Source of the DNA: Neobacillus drentensis NBRC 102427
Lineage (GTDB): Bacteria > Bacillota > Bacilli > Bacillales > Cytobacillaceae
Reading direction: 5' to 3'
DNA length: 64,000 nt
Assembly (NCBI RefSeq): GCF_001591445.1
Contig: NZ_BCUX01000003.1
Coordinates: 248,001 to 312,000 of the forward strand
Positions 18,528 to 27,285 of this stretch are shown here, piece after piece. The notes under the pieces are model-generated. The model was not told the origin of the DNA. It did not search any database and saw only the letters and a program-made list of their open reading frames with translations. Made by a program: the position numbers and the translations under genes. The first letter of the stretch is position 1, and each line of letters starts with the position of its first letter.

Positions 18528-19820
18528 TTATTTTTTCTTCGGAATTACTTGACATACTGAAAAGCGTTCTTCTGAAATTACCTCGGATGCTAATGATTGT
18601 ACATCGTTTAAGGTGATTTTTTCAAGTGTTGGAACCACATCAAACAGGTTCATATCATTAAAGGCATAACGAGTAAATTGATTGGCAATATATTCAGGTG
18701 AATTGACCGCCCGTAAAAATCCACCTATCTTCTTTCTCTTCGCTCGTTCCAATTGCTCTTCATTAAAGATTGCTTTACTTTTAGCTTTTAAAAGCATCCC
18801 CGCAAGCGTTTCAGCGAGCTTATCTGGTTCCCCTGTATCCCCGCCAATCATTGCAAACCCAAAGCCTTGTTCCTGCGTGTAATCAAAGGAAAATGTTTCA
18901 TCAATTAATCCTTCATTATAGAGCTGATTATAATTTTCTGAGCTTTTTCCAAACAATAGATCGAGTAGTATATTCATTGTTAATTCATTCTTAAGCAATT
19001 CGTCGCCCGTTTGGTCGACATGAAGTGCTTTAATACCTAGTAAGCATTTGGACGTTTGCACATTCATTTCAAGAACTTGTTTCATTTCGGCCGCCTGAGC
19101 AGGTTCCGTTTCAAATTTGCGTTTAATTTCAGGCATATCCTTGTAATCCTTTTTGGCTTGATTTTCTTTAACTTGATTCATAAAGCTTTCAGGGTCCACA
19201 GGGCCGACAATAAATAAAAGCATGTTACTCGGATGATAAAAGGTGTTATAGCATTCATATAGCCAGTCTTTTGTAATATGTGAAATTGACTCGATTGTTC
19301 CCGCGATATCGATCTTAACCGGGTGATTCTGATAAAGATTTTGAATGAGCCCAAAATACAAACGCCAATCCGCATTATCATCATACATGGTGATTTCTTG
19401 CCCAATAATCCCTTTTTCTTTTTCTACCGTTTTTTCAGAAAAATAAGGCTCCTGAACAAAATCAATAAGTGTTTCAAGATTTTTTTCTACATCTGACGTA
19501 CTTGAAAATAAATAGGCAGTCCGTGTAAAGGAAGTAAAAGCATTTGCTGATGCCCCTTGACGGCTAAATTGCTGGAATACATCACCGTCTTCCTTTTCAA
19601 AAAGCTTATGCTCTAAAAAGTGAGCAATCCCATCCGGGACTTTTACATACTCGTTTTTTCCTAATGGAACAAATGTATTATCAACCGATCCATATTTCGT
19701 CGTAAAAGTTGCAAAGGTTTTATTAAATCCCTTTTTCGGCAATATATATACATTAAGTCCATTGGATAATTTTTCATGAAATAGCTCTTCCTGAAGCTGG
19801 TCAAACGATATTTTCTCCAT
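18528..19820 (-). CDS. ymfH: M16 peptidase YmfH
   Basis: A 430-residue insulinase/pitrilysin-family (M16) protein named for its link to EF-P 5-aminopentanol modification in B. subtilis. The inverted zinc motif HxxEH is present as AHFLEHKLFE near residue 68, with a downstream glutamate in VEKEKGIIGQEI, so it should be the catalytic half of the pair with YmfF. The C-terminal M16 domain contains FLRAVNSPEYIANQFTRY. Its ATG immediately follows the ymfF TAA stop, implying coupling and probably a heterodimer. Whether it processes EF-P, another protein or a signalling peptide is not evident. Confidence 0.92.
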   Translation of the reverse strand: MEKISFDQLQEELFHEKLSNGLNVYILPKKGFNKTFATFTTKYGSVDNTFVPLGKNEYVKVPDGIAHFLEHKLFEKEDGDVFQQFSRQGASANAFTSFTRTAYLFSSTSDVEKNLETLIDFVQEPYFSEKTVEKEKGIIGQEITMYDDNADWRLYFGLIQNLYQNHPVKIDIAGTIESISHITKDWLYECYNTFYHPSNMLLFIVGPVDPESFMNQVKENQAKKDYKDMPEIKRKFETEPAQAAEMKQVLEMNVQTSKCLLGIKALHVDQTGDELLKNELTMNILLDLLFGKSSENYNQLYNEGLIDETFSFDYTQEQGFGFAMIGGDTGEPDKLAETLAGMLLKAKSKAIFNEEQLERAKRKKIGGFLRAVNSPEYIANQFTRYAFNDMNLFDVVPTLEKITLNDVQSLASEVISEERFSVCQVIPKKK

Positions 19821-21101
19821 TTATTTGCCCGCCTCCGTTCCAGTTAAGAAGTATATGGTATCCATTTGAATTTTCTTCGCAACCTCGACAATTTCTTCTT
19901 TCGTTACTTTCTGCATTTCTTCGAGCCATGTATCCAAGTTAATATTTGTGGCAGCCACCACATTATGATAGAGAATTTCCGTCAACCCTCTGGATGTGTC
20001 AATTGTTTCAAGGATTTGATTTTGAATTACTGCCTTTGTTTGTTCTAACTCTTGGTCTGTGAAATCACCATTTTTCATTGCTTCTAATTGTTCATGAATA
20101 ATTCCTACTGCCTGGTCATAATTCTTTAGATCAATTCCTGACATAACCATCATCAAGCCTTTGTGACTTTCAAGACGGCTCGCTGCATAATAAGCAAGAC
20201 TAGCTTTTTCTCGGACATTAATAAATAGCTTGGAATGTGAAAACCCGCCAAATATCCCATTAAATACTTGCAAGGCAAAATAATCTGGGTCCCCGTAGAC
20301 AATATTTGTTCGATAGCCAATATTTAATTTCCCTTGTTTTACGTCTTGTTCTTCTTTTATTTCTTTTACATCATTAGCTCTGTTTATTTCCTGTGCTCCT
20401 AATTTTTTCGATTTTCTGTCCTCAAAATGTAATAGTTCAGAAGCGTAACTCTTTACCTCTTCTTCATTTACATCGCCGATGATAAATAAATCCATTTCAT
20501 CATTTAAGAAGGCGCTCTTATAATATTCATAGAGATTCTCAGCTGTAATAGCCTCAACCTCTGCTGAATCGCCGTTTACTTCTAAGGCATAGGGTTCACC
20601 ATTACACATTTCTTGAATTAGTCGGACATTCGAGTAACGCATTTTATCATCGAAAACTGATTGGATCCTTTGTTTTTGTGTCCGCTTCTCTTTACCTACA
20701 GTATCTTGGTCAAACGCATTACCTTTAATATTTGGATTGGTTAATATTTCGGCTAACAATTCAAATCCTTTTTTTAATAATGGACTTGGGTCACTTAGGA
20801 ATTTTTCATTAGCAATTTCGATGGAAAAACTCATGATATGGTATTCGCCTTTTTTTGAGAGATCCACAAAAAAGGTGGCACCATATAACTCATCGAGATA
20901 CGACCGAAGTGCCGTAGTTGTAGGATACTTTGCGGAACTGCTTTGCAATACCTGCGGAAGAAGCGCACGTTTGGTTACATCTTGCTTTGTTAGTGGTGCT
21001 TTCATCTTCCATATCAGGGTATTCGTTTTATATTTTTCTGTTGGTATAATGTGCAGGTTATATCCTTTAAGCGGTGTTATTTTTTCTGTAACAGTGGCCA
21101 T
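19821..21101 (-). CDS. ymfF: M16-like protein YmfF, without zinc motif
   Basis: A 426-residue M16-family protein and partner of YmfH. It opens MATVTEKITPLKGYNLHIIPTE. Where YmfH has HxxEH, this sequence has TKRALLPQVLQSSS, so the zinc ligands are absent and it is probably the non-catalytic half, as in mitochondrial-processing-peptidase-like pairs. The C-terminal domain retains NGIFGGFSHSKLFINVREKASLAYY, an M16 substrate-binding signature. The ATG follows AAGGAGG. It is the first gene of ymfF-ymfH(-ymfI). A ymfD-ymfE pair expected upstream in B. subtilis is replaced here by the nup-type operon. Confidence 0.92.
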   Translation of the reverse strand: MATVTEKITPLKGYNLHIIPTEKYKTNTLIWKMKAPLTKQDVTKRALLPQVLQSSSAKYPTTTALRSYLDELYGATFFVDLSKKGEYHIMSFSIEIANEKFLSDPSPLLKKGFELLAEILTNPNIKGNAFDQDTVGKEKRTQKQRIQSVFDDKMRYSNVRLIQEMCNGEPYALEVNGDSAEVEAITAENLYEYYKSAFLNDEMDLFIIGDVNEEEVKSYASELLHFEDRKSKKLGAQEINRANDVKEIKEEQDVKQGKLNIGYRTNIVYGDPDYFALQVFNGIFGGFSHSKLFINVREKASLAYYAASRLESHKGLMMVMSGIDLKNYDQAVGIIHEQLEAMKNGDFTDQELEQTKAVIQNQILETIDTSRGLTEILYHNVVAATNINLDTWLEEMQKVTKEEIVEVAKKIQMDTIYFLTGTEAGK

Positions 21102-21254
21102 TTACATTCCTCCTTAACGGTTCAAGGTGATACTTAACAATATGTAAACATTTTTCTTTATATCTTTTCCTTTGTAAAAAAACCTATACGTATTATTACT
21201 ATAATTTGGCAGGCTTGTTCATTACAAGTAATTAAACTTTGTTTTCACAAAAAC

Positions 21255-21278
21255 AACCCCTGAAATTAATCAGGGGTT
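21255..21278 (-). terminator. Terminator of the nup-type operon
   Basis: AACCCCTGA pairs with TCAGGGGTT around a 6-nt loop, with a minus-strand TTGTTTTTG tail, just after the last permease gene. Confidence 0.85.
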
Positions 21279-21292
21279 CGTTTATAACACTA

Positions 21293-22252
21293 TTAGCGAT
21301 TACCTTTGATATAGTGGGTTCCACTCGCTTTTGGTGCATCGGCACGACCGATGAATCCAGTTAAAGCTAATATTGTTAATACATATGGAGCAATTAACAA
21401 GTATACATTAGGAATTTCCTTTAAGAACGGTAAACTTGAGCCAATGATACTAATACTTTGTGCAAAACCAAAGAATATTGCCGCACCAAGTGAGCCAAGC
21501 GGATGCCATTTACCGAAGATCATTGCAGCTAACGCCATGAACCCTTGACCACTGATTGTCGAGTGGCTGAAGTTAGATGTAATCGATTGTGCATATACTC
21601 CGCCACCAAGTCCACCAAGTGCTCCAGAAAGGATGACGCCATAATAACGCATTTTCGTTACATTAATCCCCATCGTGTCTGCTGCCATCGGATGTTCACC
21701 GACTGAGCGGAGGCGGAGTCCAAATGGTGTTTTAGCAACAATAAACCAAACAATAATAGCAACAAGGATAGCAAGGAACGATGTCCAGTACGTATTTTGG
21801 AAGAAAATTTTACCAATGACAGGAATATCTTTTAAAATAGGAATATCAATTTTGCTAAACCCCTTACTGATAATTCCCGTTTCACCTTTATCAAAAATAA
21901 GTTTTACAAGAAACAGGGTAAGACCTGTTGCCAATAAGTTGATGGCAACACCGGAAACCGTATGGTCTGCACGGAATGTAATTGCCGCAACCGCGTGTAA
22001 CATCGAAAATAATGCTCCAGCAGCCATTGCTATTAATAGTGCAATCCATGGCGTGGCACTTCCAAATGTATCAAATGTAAATAAGTTAAACACGATCGCT
22101 GAAAATGCCCCAATGACCATTAAACCTTCAAGTCCAATATTTACTACCCCGGAACGTTCCGAGAAAATACCGCCTAATGCAGTGAAGACAAGAGGAGCAG
22201 CCCATAATAATGTGGATGGAACAAGAATGATTAAGATATCCATTAAACTCAA
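21293..22252 (-). CDS. nupQ: Nucleoside-type ABC permease (NupQ/YufQ-like)
   Basis: A 319-residue BPD_transp_2-family membrane protein, one of the two permeases of a BmpA-type nucleoside importer (B. subtilis NupNOPQ takes up guanosine). About eight or nine hydrophobic segments are evident. The conserved GIVNIGLEGLM-type motif is seen as VVNIGLEGLMVIGAFSA near residue 37, and AADTMGINVTKMRYYGVILSGAL is the cytoplasmic coupling segment. The TTG start at 22252 follows AGGAGG by 9 nt; an ATG three codons in would be too far. The upstream permease ends one base before, so translation is coupled. Substrate assignment is by family. Confidence 0.85.
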   Translation of the reverse strand: MSLMDILIILVPSTLLWAAPLVFTALGGIFSERSGVVNIGLEGLMVIGAFSAIVFNLFTFDTFGSATPWIALLIAMAAGALFSMLHAVAAITFRADHTVSGVAINLLATGLTLFLVKLIFDKGETGIISKGFSKIDIPILKDIPVIGKIFFQNTYWTSFLAILVAIIVWFIVAKTPFGLRLRSVGEHPMAADTMGINVTKMRYYGVILSGALGGLGGGVYAQSITSNFSHSTISGQGFMALAAMIFGKWHPLGSLGAAIFFGFAQSISIIGSSLPFLKEIPNVYLLIAPYVLTILALTGFIGRADAPKASGTHYIKGNR

Positions 22253-22253
22253 C

Positions 22254-23300
22254 TTACTTCACCTCCTTCTTACTGATTCGGTCAAGAAATACTCTAATGA
22301 AATAACTTGATGCAACAAAGAAGACAATTAAAGCAATGATGATATCTACTAATTCATTTGGTACCCCAGCTTCAAGCGGCATGTTTAATGCTCCCACTTT
22401 TAGAACACCAAATAGTATCGCTGAGAAAAAGACACCCAAAGCAGTATTACCGCCTAGTAATGCAACAGCAATTCCGTCGAAACCAACGCCGGAAAATCCA
22501 CCCTTAACTGCTGCATATTCAAAAGTACCCAGCCCTTCCATTGCACCTGCTAAGCCAGCAAATGCTCCGGAAATGACCATTGATAGGATAATATTTTTAT
22601 TAACATTCATCCCTGCATATTGAGCGGCATGTTGGTTAAATCCTACAGATCTTAATTCAAATCCTCTTGTTGTTCTTTCTAATAAGAACCACATAATAAA
22701 ACAAGATATAATTGCAAGAAGTATGCCCCAGTGAAGTCTTGAATAATCTGTTATACTTTCTAACCAAGGAGACCGCAATGTTGCAGATTTATGAATAGGG
22801 CCCGAATTATCCCCGTGATTTGTAATTACATTACGAATAAGATAGTTTGAAACATGTAAGGCAACATAGTTCATCATAATGGTTACAATTACTTCATGAA
22901 CACGAAAACGAGCTTTTAATAGACCTGGAATGAATGCCCAAAGCGCACCTGCAACTATAGCTGCTAAGATCGCAAGTGGTAAATGAATCACACGTGGCAG
23001 GTCAAAAGCTACCCCTACCCATACTGCAGCAAGCCAGCCTACTAAGAATTGCCCCTCAACCCCGATATTAAATAAACCTACACGAAATGCAAAGGCAACA
23101 GCTAATCCGGCTAAAATATATGGGGTAAACTGCCTGACTACTTCCCCAAGATAATAGACTTCTCCAAATGCTCCATTCCATAGTGCTGTAAAGGCAGCAA
23201 CTGGATTGTACCCGCTTACTAACATGATAATTGTTCCAACAATGATGCCTAATAAAACAGCAATGATTGGAGTTAAAATACTTTTAAACCGCTTAGACAT
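22254..23300 (-). CDS. nupP: Nucleoside-type ABC permease (NupP/YufP-like)
   Basis: A 348-residue inner-membrane permease paired with the NupQ-like protein. It contains FNIGVEGQFLVGWLAAV (the NIGxEG motif), FELRSVGFNQHAAQYAGMNV (coupling helix) and multiple membrane segments. I take ATG 23300 (MSKRFKS) as start because AGGTGA lies 8 nt upstream; a GTG at 23312 is possible. Its start overlaps the end of the ATPase gene by 8 bp. With the NupQ-like permease it should form the heterodimeric channel. Confidence 0.85.
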   Translation of the reverse strand: MSKRFKSILTPIIAVLLGIIVGTIIMLVSGYNPVAAFTALWNGAFGEVYYLGEVVRQFTPYILAGLAVAFAFRVGLFNIGVEGQFLVGWLAAVWVGVAFDLPRVIHLPLAILAAIVAGALWAFIPGLLKARFRVHEVIVTIMMNYVALHVSNYLIRNVITNHGDNSGPIHKSATLRSPWLESITDYSRLHWGILLAIISCFIMWFLLERTTRGFELRSVGFNQHAAQYAGMNVNKNIILSMVISGAFAGLAGAMEGLGTFEYAAVKGGFSGVGFDGIAVALLGGNTALGVFFSAILFGVLKVGALNMPLEAGVPNELVDIIIALIVFFVASSYFIRVFLDRISKKEVK

Positions 23301-24828
23301 GTGATTGTTCACCTGCTTCCTTTCTATTCGATCCAGCCATCAATAATCCAAGTTCCTGCTCCGTCGTTTCCTTTGGATTAACAATAGCTACGATTCTCCC
23401 TTCATATATAACGGCAATACGGTCACTAACATTCATAATTTCATCCAATTCAAAGGAGACAAGCAAGACTCCTTTCCCATGGTCGCGTTGCTCAATTAAG
23501 CGTTTATGAATGAATTCAATTGCTCCAACATCCAAACCGCGCGTTGGCTGAGCCGCAATCAATAAGTCAGGGTTCCGATCTATTTCACGTCCAATAATGG
23601 CCTTTTGTTGATTACCACCAGAGAGAGCACGTGCCAAAGTGTATTCACTTGGGGTCCGAACATCAAACTCACTTATAAGCGTTTTTGCTTTCTTATAAAT
23701 TTCACTAAAGTTTAAGATTCCGTTCTTTGAGAATGGCCTCTTATTATAAGTCTGTAAAACCATATTCTCGCCAATTGGGAAGTTTAAAACTAACCCATGC
23801 TTGTGTCGGTCTTGTGGAATATGGGCAACGCCTGAATCAGTAATTTGCCTTGGTGTATGATTGACCAATTCTTTGCCATTTAATTTTACACTGCCGCTTT
23901 CAGCCTTGCGTAAACCTGTAATTGCTTCAATAAATTCAGATTGACCATTCCCATCGACTCCTGCGATGCCGACAATCTCTCCGGCACGGACAGTTAGATT
24001 CAGGCCATTTACAACTGTAACACCACGTGGGTCTTTAACGACTAAATCCTTGATTTCAAGTACTTCTTGTTTGGGAGTCCCTTCCTTTTTATCTGTTTTA
24101 AAGACAACCTCACGTCCAACCATTAAGCTTGCAAGCTCATTAGGATTTGTTTCGCTTACGTTAACAGTTCCAATCCCTTTACCTTTACGAATAACGGTAC
24201 AGCGGTCAGAAACTTCCATAATCTCTTTCAGTTTATGGGTTATTAGAATAATAGATTTACCTTCTTTAATAAGCGTTTTCATAATTTGGATTAATTCTTT
24301 TATTTCTTGTGGTGTTAGTACAGCTGAAGGCTCGTCAAAAATAAGAATTTCGGCACCGCGATACAGTGTTTTTAAAATCTCGACACGTTGCTGCATTCCT
24401 ACGGAAATATCGGAAATTTTCGCTTGTGGGTCAACTGCTAATCCATAACGCTCCGAAATTTCTCTAACCTGTTGCTCGGCCTTTTTAATATCGATTTTCC
24501 CGGCAGATGTAATCTCTCTTCCAAGAATAATATTTTCGGTAACTGTAAATGTATCAACCAACATAAAATGCTGATGGACCATTCCAATACCGAGGTCGTT
24601 AGCAATATTAGGGTTTGAAATGTTAACCGGTTTGCCTTTTACACGTATTTCACCTTGTTCCGGTTGGTATAAACCGAAGAGAACATTCATCAAGGTGGAT
24701 TTTCCAGCACCATTTTCGCCAAGCAAGGCATGAATTTCACCCTTTTTTAATTGGAGGGTTATGTTATCATTCGCAACGAAGCCATTAAACTCTTTACGGA
24801 TGTTGAGCATTTCAATTACATATTCCAT
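23293..24828 (-). CDS. nupO: Nucleoside-type ABC importer ATPase (NupO/YufO-like)
   Basis: A 511-residue ATPase with two fused nucleotide-binding domains, as in sugar/nucleoside importers. The first has Walker A GENGAGKST near residue 39, signature ISVGMQQRVEILK and Walker B ILIFDEPSAVL. The second has the degenerate loop GVDGNGQSEF in place of a full Walker A, signature LSGGNQQKAIIGRE, and no clear Walker B acid (LLIAAQPTRGLD), so probably only the first site hydrolyses ATP fully, which is common in this family. The start is ATG 24828 (MEYVIEML); the in-frame GTG at 24840 overlaps the GGGAG ribosome site. A gap of about 210 bp separates it from the binding-protein gene. Confidence 0.9.
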   Translation of the reverse strand: MEYVIEMLNIRKEFNGFVANDNITLQLKKGEIHALLGENGAGKSTLMNVLFGLYQPEQGEIRVKGKPVNISNPNIANDLGIGMVHQHFMLVDTFTVTENIILGREITSAGKIDIKKAEQQVREISERYGLAVDPQAKISDISVGMQQRVEILKTLYRGAEILIFDEPSAVLTPQEIKELIQIMKTLIKEGKSIILITHKLKEIMEVSDRCTVIRKGKGIGTVNVSETNPNELASLMVGREVVFKTDKKEGTPKQEVLEIKDLVVKDPRGVTVVNGLNLTVRAGEIVGIAGVDGNGQSEFIEAITGLRKAESGSVKLNGKELVNHTPRQITDSGVAHIPQDRHKHGLVLNFPIGENMVLQTYNKRPFSKNGILNFSEIYKKAKTLISEFDVRTPSEYTLARALSGGNQQKAIIGREIDRNPDLLIAAQPTRGLDVGAIEFIHKRLIEQRDHGKGVLLVSFELDEIMNVSDRIAVIYEGRIVAIVNPKETTEQELGLLMAGSNRKEAGEQSHV

Positions 24829-24915
24829 TCTTTTTCTCACTCCCTGTGATAAGGTAAAAGGAAAAATTGACCAACAGTAGTAAGAGGTCAGACCTTTCCG
24901 ATGTTTAAAAAAAAC

Positions 24916-24930
24916 AGGGATTTCCTCCCC
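24916..24930 (-). terminator. Weak terminator-like hairpin in the bmp-nupO gap
   Basis: On the minus strand GGGGA/TCCCT (five pairs, one G-U) is followed by G and eight T. It could partially terminate transcription after the binding-protein gene and lower expression of the ATPase and permeases. Confidence 0.45.
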
Positions 24931-24996
24931 ATTAAAATCTTAAATGAAAAGTAGAATATTTCTTCTATACTACCCTTCAGTTAAGATTCATTAGGA

Positions 24997-25030
24997 AGGA
25001 ATAAGCAAGATGTATATCCTGCTTATTCCT
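24997..25030 (-). other. Strong hairpin directly after the binding-protein gene
   Basis: AGGAATAAGCA and TGCTTATTCCT form a perfect 11-bp stem with a 12-nt loop. No T tract follows on the minus strand, so it is more likely a 3' stabilising or processing structure than a terminator. Such structures often raise binding-protein mRNA relative to the membrane subunits. Confidence 0.6.
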
Positions 25031-25038
25031 CACAAAAA

Positions 25039-26121
25039 TTATTTTGCACTAAAATTCTTTAATTCATCACGAGTTCCTGGAACTTTTACTGCACCTGATT
25101 TAATCTTTTCAACCCAGTCTTTAATGGCAGCTTCAATATCAGCTTTTTTATCTGCTTTAGCGTTAATTGGGGCTACGCCAACTCCATCTTCAGATAATCC
25201 GTATAATGCAACTTCTCCACCAGGGAATTTACCATCCATTGCTTTTTTAGATAGATCCTGCACTGCTACGTCTACACGTTTTAATGCTGAAGTAAGAACA
25301 ACATCTGGACCCATGTCATTTTGGTCACGGTCTACGCCGATTGCCCAAATTTCTTTACTAGGATCTTTTGCTTTTCTGTCAGTAGCTTCTTTGAATAGAC
25401 CATTACCAGTACCACCTGCAGCATGGAAAATTACGTCCGCACCAGAGGAATACATTTTAGAAGCAATATTTTGTCCAAGTTCTGCTTTATCAAATGCACC
25501 TGAGTATTGAACATCCACTTTTACTTCTGGTTTTGCAGCTTTAACACCTGCTAAGAAACCAGATTCAAAGCGCTCAATTACTGGAATTTCCATACCACCA
25601 ATGAAGCCGATATGGTTTGATTTTGTTTGGAGGGCAGCTGCTACACCAGCAAGGAATGCCGCTTCTTGCTCTTTGAAAAGAACACTCGCAACGTTTGGTT
25701 GTTTAACCTCTGCATCAATGATTGCAAATTTTGAATCCTTTTGTTGTTTCGCAATCTCTTCAACTGCAGCTTGCATTAAGAAACCAATTCCGTATACTAA
25801 GTCAAAGTTTTGGCGTGCAAGAGTATTTAAGTTTGTCGAATAATCAGCATCAGATTTTGATTGAAGGTAATCATATCCGCCTTTACCTTTTGTCATACCA
25901 TTATCTTTACCGAATTTTTGAAGACCTTCCCAAGCAGATTGGTTAAATGATTTGTCATCAACACCACCAACATCAGTAACCATTGCTACAGAGAAATCAG
26001 TTTTCTTTTCTCCACTCTTAGCTGGTTCCTTGGTTGTGTTATCACTTTTCCCACAAGCGCCTAAAAGTGTACCTGCAGCTAGAACTAGTGATAATGCCAT
26101 TCCAATTTTACGCTTTTTCAT
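25039..26121 (-). CDS. nupN: BMP-family nucleoside-binding lipoprotein
   Basis: A 360-residue substrate-binding lipoprotein of the basic membrane protein (BMP) family, anchored outside the membrane and feeding the NupOPQ-type importer. The signal peptide [20 protein letters not shown] ends in lipobox LLGAC (Cys 23). [22 protein letters not shown] and [14 protein letters not shown] are BMP signatures for nucleoside binding. The ATG follows AGGGGG. A perfect-consensus cre box lies 57-72 bp upstream, between ymfC and this gene, suggesting glucose repression. Purine nucleosides are the likely ligand by family; riboflavin or other ligands are possible in the wider family. Confidence 0.9.
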   Translation of the reverse strand: MKKRKIGMALSLVLAAGTLLGACGKSDNTTKEPAKSGEKKTDFSVAMVTDVGGVDDKSFNQSAWEGLQKFGKDNGMTKGKGGYDYLQSKSDADYSTNLNTLARQNFDLVYGIGFLMQAAVEEIAKQQKDSKFAIIDAEVKQPNVASVLFKEQEAAFLAGVAAALQTKSNHIGFIGGMEIPVIERFESGFLAGVKAAKPEVKVDVQYSGAFDKAELGQNIASKMYSSGADVIFHAAGGTGNGLFKEATDRKAKDPSKEIWAIGVDRDQNDMGPDVVLTSALKRVDVAVQDLSKKAMDGKFPGGEVALYGLSEDGVGVAPINAKADKKADIEAAIKDWVEKIKSGAVKVPGTRDELKNFSAK

Positions 26122-26177
26122 GGTATTGACCCCCTATGAATATTGTTTGATTTAGTAAAAATGGTTTTGTTGCAAGA

Positions 26178-26193
26178 TTGTTTGCGTTTCCAT
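26178..26193 (-). promoter_or_regulatory. cre box upstream of the nup-type operon
   Basis: On the minus strand ATGGAAACGCAAACAA fits the cre consensus WTGNAANCGNWWNCAW at every defined position. It lies in the 87-bp gap between ymfC and the binding-protein gene. No convincing -10/-35 pair was identified, so either a weak promoter lies here or CcpA acts as a roadblock to transcription from ymfC. Confidence 0.7.
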
Positions 26194-26208
26194 TATGGAT
26201 AAAAAAAA

Positions 26209-26934
26209 TTATATTCTTTTCCTTAAGACATGAAAACTAAACTTGTCCGCTTTAAAATAATTTACCGAAAAAAGAATGGGTTCATCCATTTCATCGAAAT
26301 GCATTTGTTTTAATACTAACAAAGCAGTTTCCGGGTCGCATTCTAGAATTGGGGAGATTTTTTCATGATAGCCAATTGGCTCGATTTGGGCAACCGCGTA
26401 TGTAATTTTTCGGTTTGCCTCCTCATCCAAAATACGGAAAATAGATTCTTCTGTATGGGAAAAGGTTTCCGGCAAAATTCGTTCGGGCACCTTGTCGATA
26501 CAGTAGACGACTGGTTCTCCATTTGCGGTTCTGACCCTCTCCATCACGAAAATCTCCTCACTAGTAGAACATGAGAAACGACGAATATCCTCTTCGGTCG
26601 GACCTTGCGTTGATGATCTAAGGAAAATTGTTCCTGGTATCATTCCAGCTTGTTTTATCATGGCAGTGACACTGTTAAGTTGTTCAATCCCCGACGTAAA
26701 CAATGGCTTAACGTTAACAAAGGTTCCAACACCATGGCGCCGAATGATAACGTTTTCTTCTTCAAGAATACGTAATGCTTCCCGAAGAGTTGCCCTGCTC
26801 ACACCAAGCTGTTTAGCAAGATCAAACTCAGAAGGTAACTTCTCTTTTTCTTTATATACCCCTGTTGCAATATCTTGCTTTAACCGATCGATTACTTGTA
26901 AGTATAAATGCCGGTTATCGGATTTTATAGACAT
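26209..26934 (-). CDS. ymfC: GntR-family regulator YmfC (HutC/UTRA type)
   Basis: A 241-residue transcription factor. The N-terminal winged helix has [19 protein letters not shown] and [17 protein letters not shown] (residues 22-65). The C-terminal UTRA ligand domain spans 90-235. HutC-type GntR proteins bind small effectors such as sugars, nucleosides or amino-acid derivatives. It is directly upstream of, and co-oriented with, the nup-type operon, so it probably regulates that transporter. The ATG follows GGAGG. A perfect inverted repeat 30 bp upstream (26964-26977) is a candidate operator for autoregulation. The effector is unknown. Confidence 0.88.
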   Translation of the reverse strand: MSIKSDNRHLYLQVIDRLKQDIATGVYKEKEKLPSEFDLAKQLGVSRATLREALRILEEENVIIRRHGVGTFVNVKPLFTSGIEQLNSVTAMIKQAGMIPGTIFLRSSTQGPTEEDIRRFSCSTSEEIFVMERVRTANGEPVVYCIDKVPERILPETFSHTEESIFRILDEEANRKITYAVAQIEPIGYHEKISPILECDPETALLVLKQMHFDEMDEPILFSVNYFKADKFSFHVLRKRI

Positions 26935-26963
26935 GCTGCTTCCTCCAGCCTTATTCCTTAGAC

Positions 26964-26977
26964 ATCAGACATCTGAT
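26964..26977. promoter_or_regulatory. Candidate YmfC operator
   Basis: ATCAGA-CA-TCTGAT is a perfect 14-bp inverted repeat 30 bp upstream of the ymfC start. It has the size and symmetry of a GntR dimer site. No second copy was seen before the binding-protein gene. Confidence 0.45.
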
Positions 26978-27145
26978 ATCATTTCTACTAATCGAAATTT
27001 ATCTTAACATGTTTTTTGAGATAAATAAATAGATATTAAAAAAATTTGATGAGATAGGATGAATGGTGTTGTCACAAATAAAGCTAGGTACTTCCAACCA
27101 TTTGAAAATGGGAAATTCGATGGAATTCCTAACACATTTATATTT

Positions 27146-27188
27146 TTATTATGAACATTTAGTACCAAGTTCTAAATGTTCATAATAA
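27146..27188. repeat. Perfect 17-bp inverted repeat
   Basis: The arms at 27146-27162 and 27172-27188 are exact reverse complements with a 9-nt loop. The core is ATGAACATTTAG/CTAAATGTTCAT. No T tract follows on either strand, so it is not an ordinary terminator. The 351-bp gap 26935-27285 otherwise holds the candidate YmfC operator and the spoIIIE terminator. Confidence 0.7.
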
Positions 27189-27216
27189 CTCCTACTTCTA
27201 TTATTATCATGAAAAA

Positions 27217-27257
27217 AACCTCTATTATGTATTTTCCGCATTAACATAATAAAGGTT
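27217..27257 (-). terminator. spoIIIE terminator
   Basis: A 14-bp stem, AACCTCTATTATGT with ACATAATAAAGGTT (one G-U pair), a 13-nt loop and a TTTTTTT tail on the minus strand. Confidence 0.87.
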
Positions 27258-27285
27258 TTGAAAGAGATTACTACTTTCTATTTAA

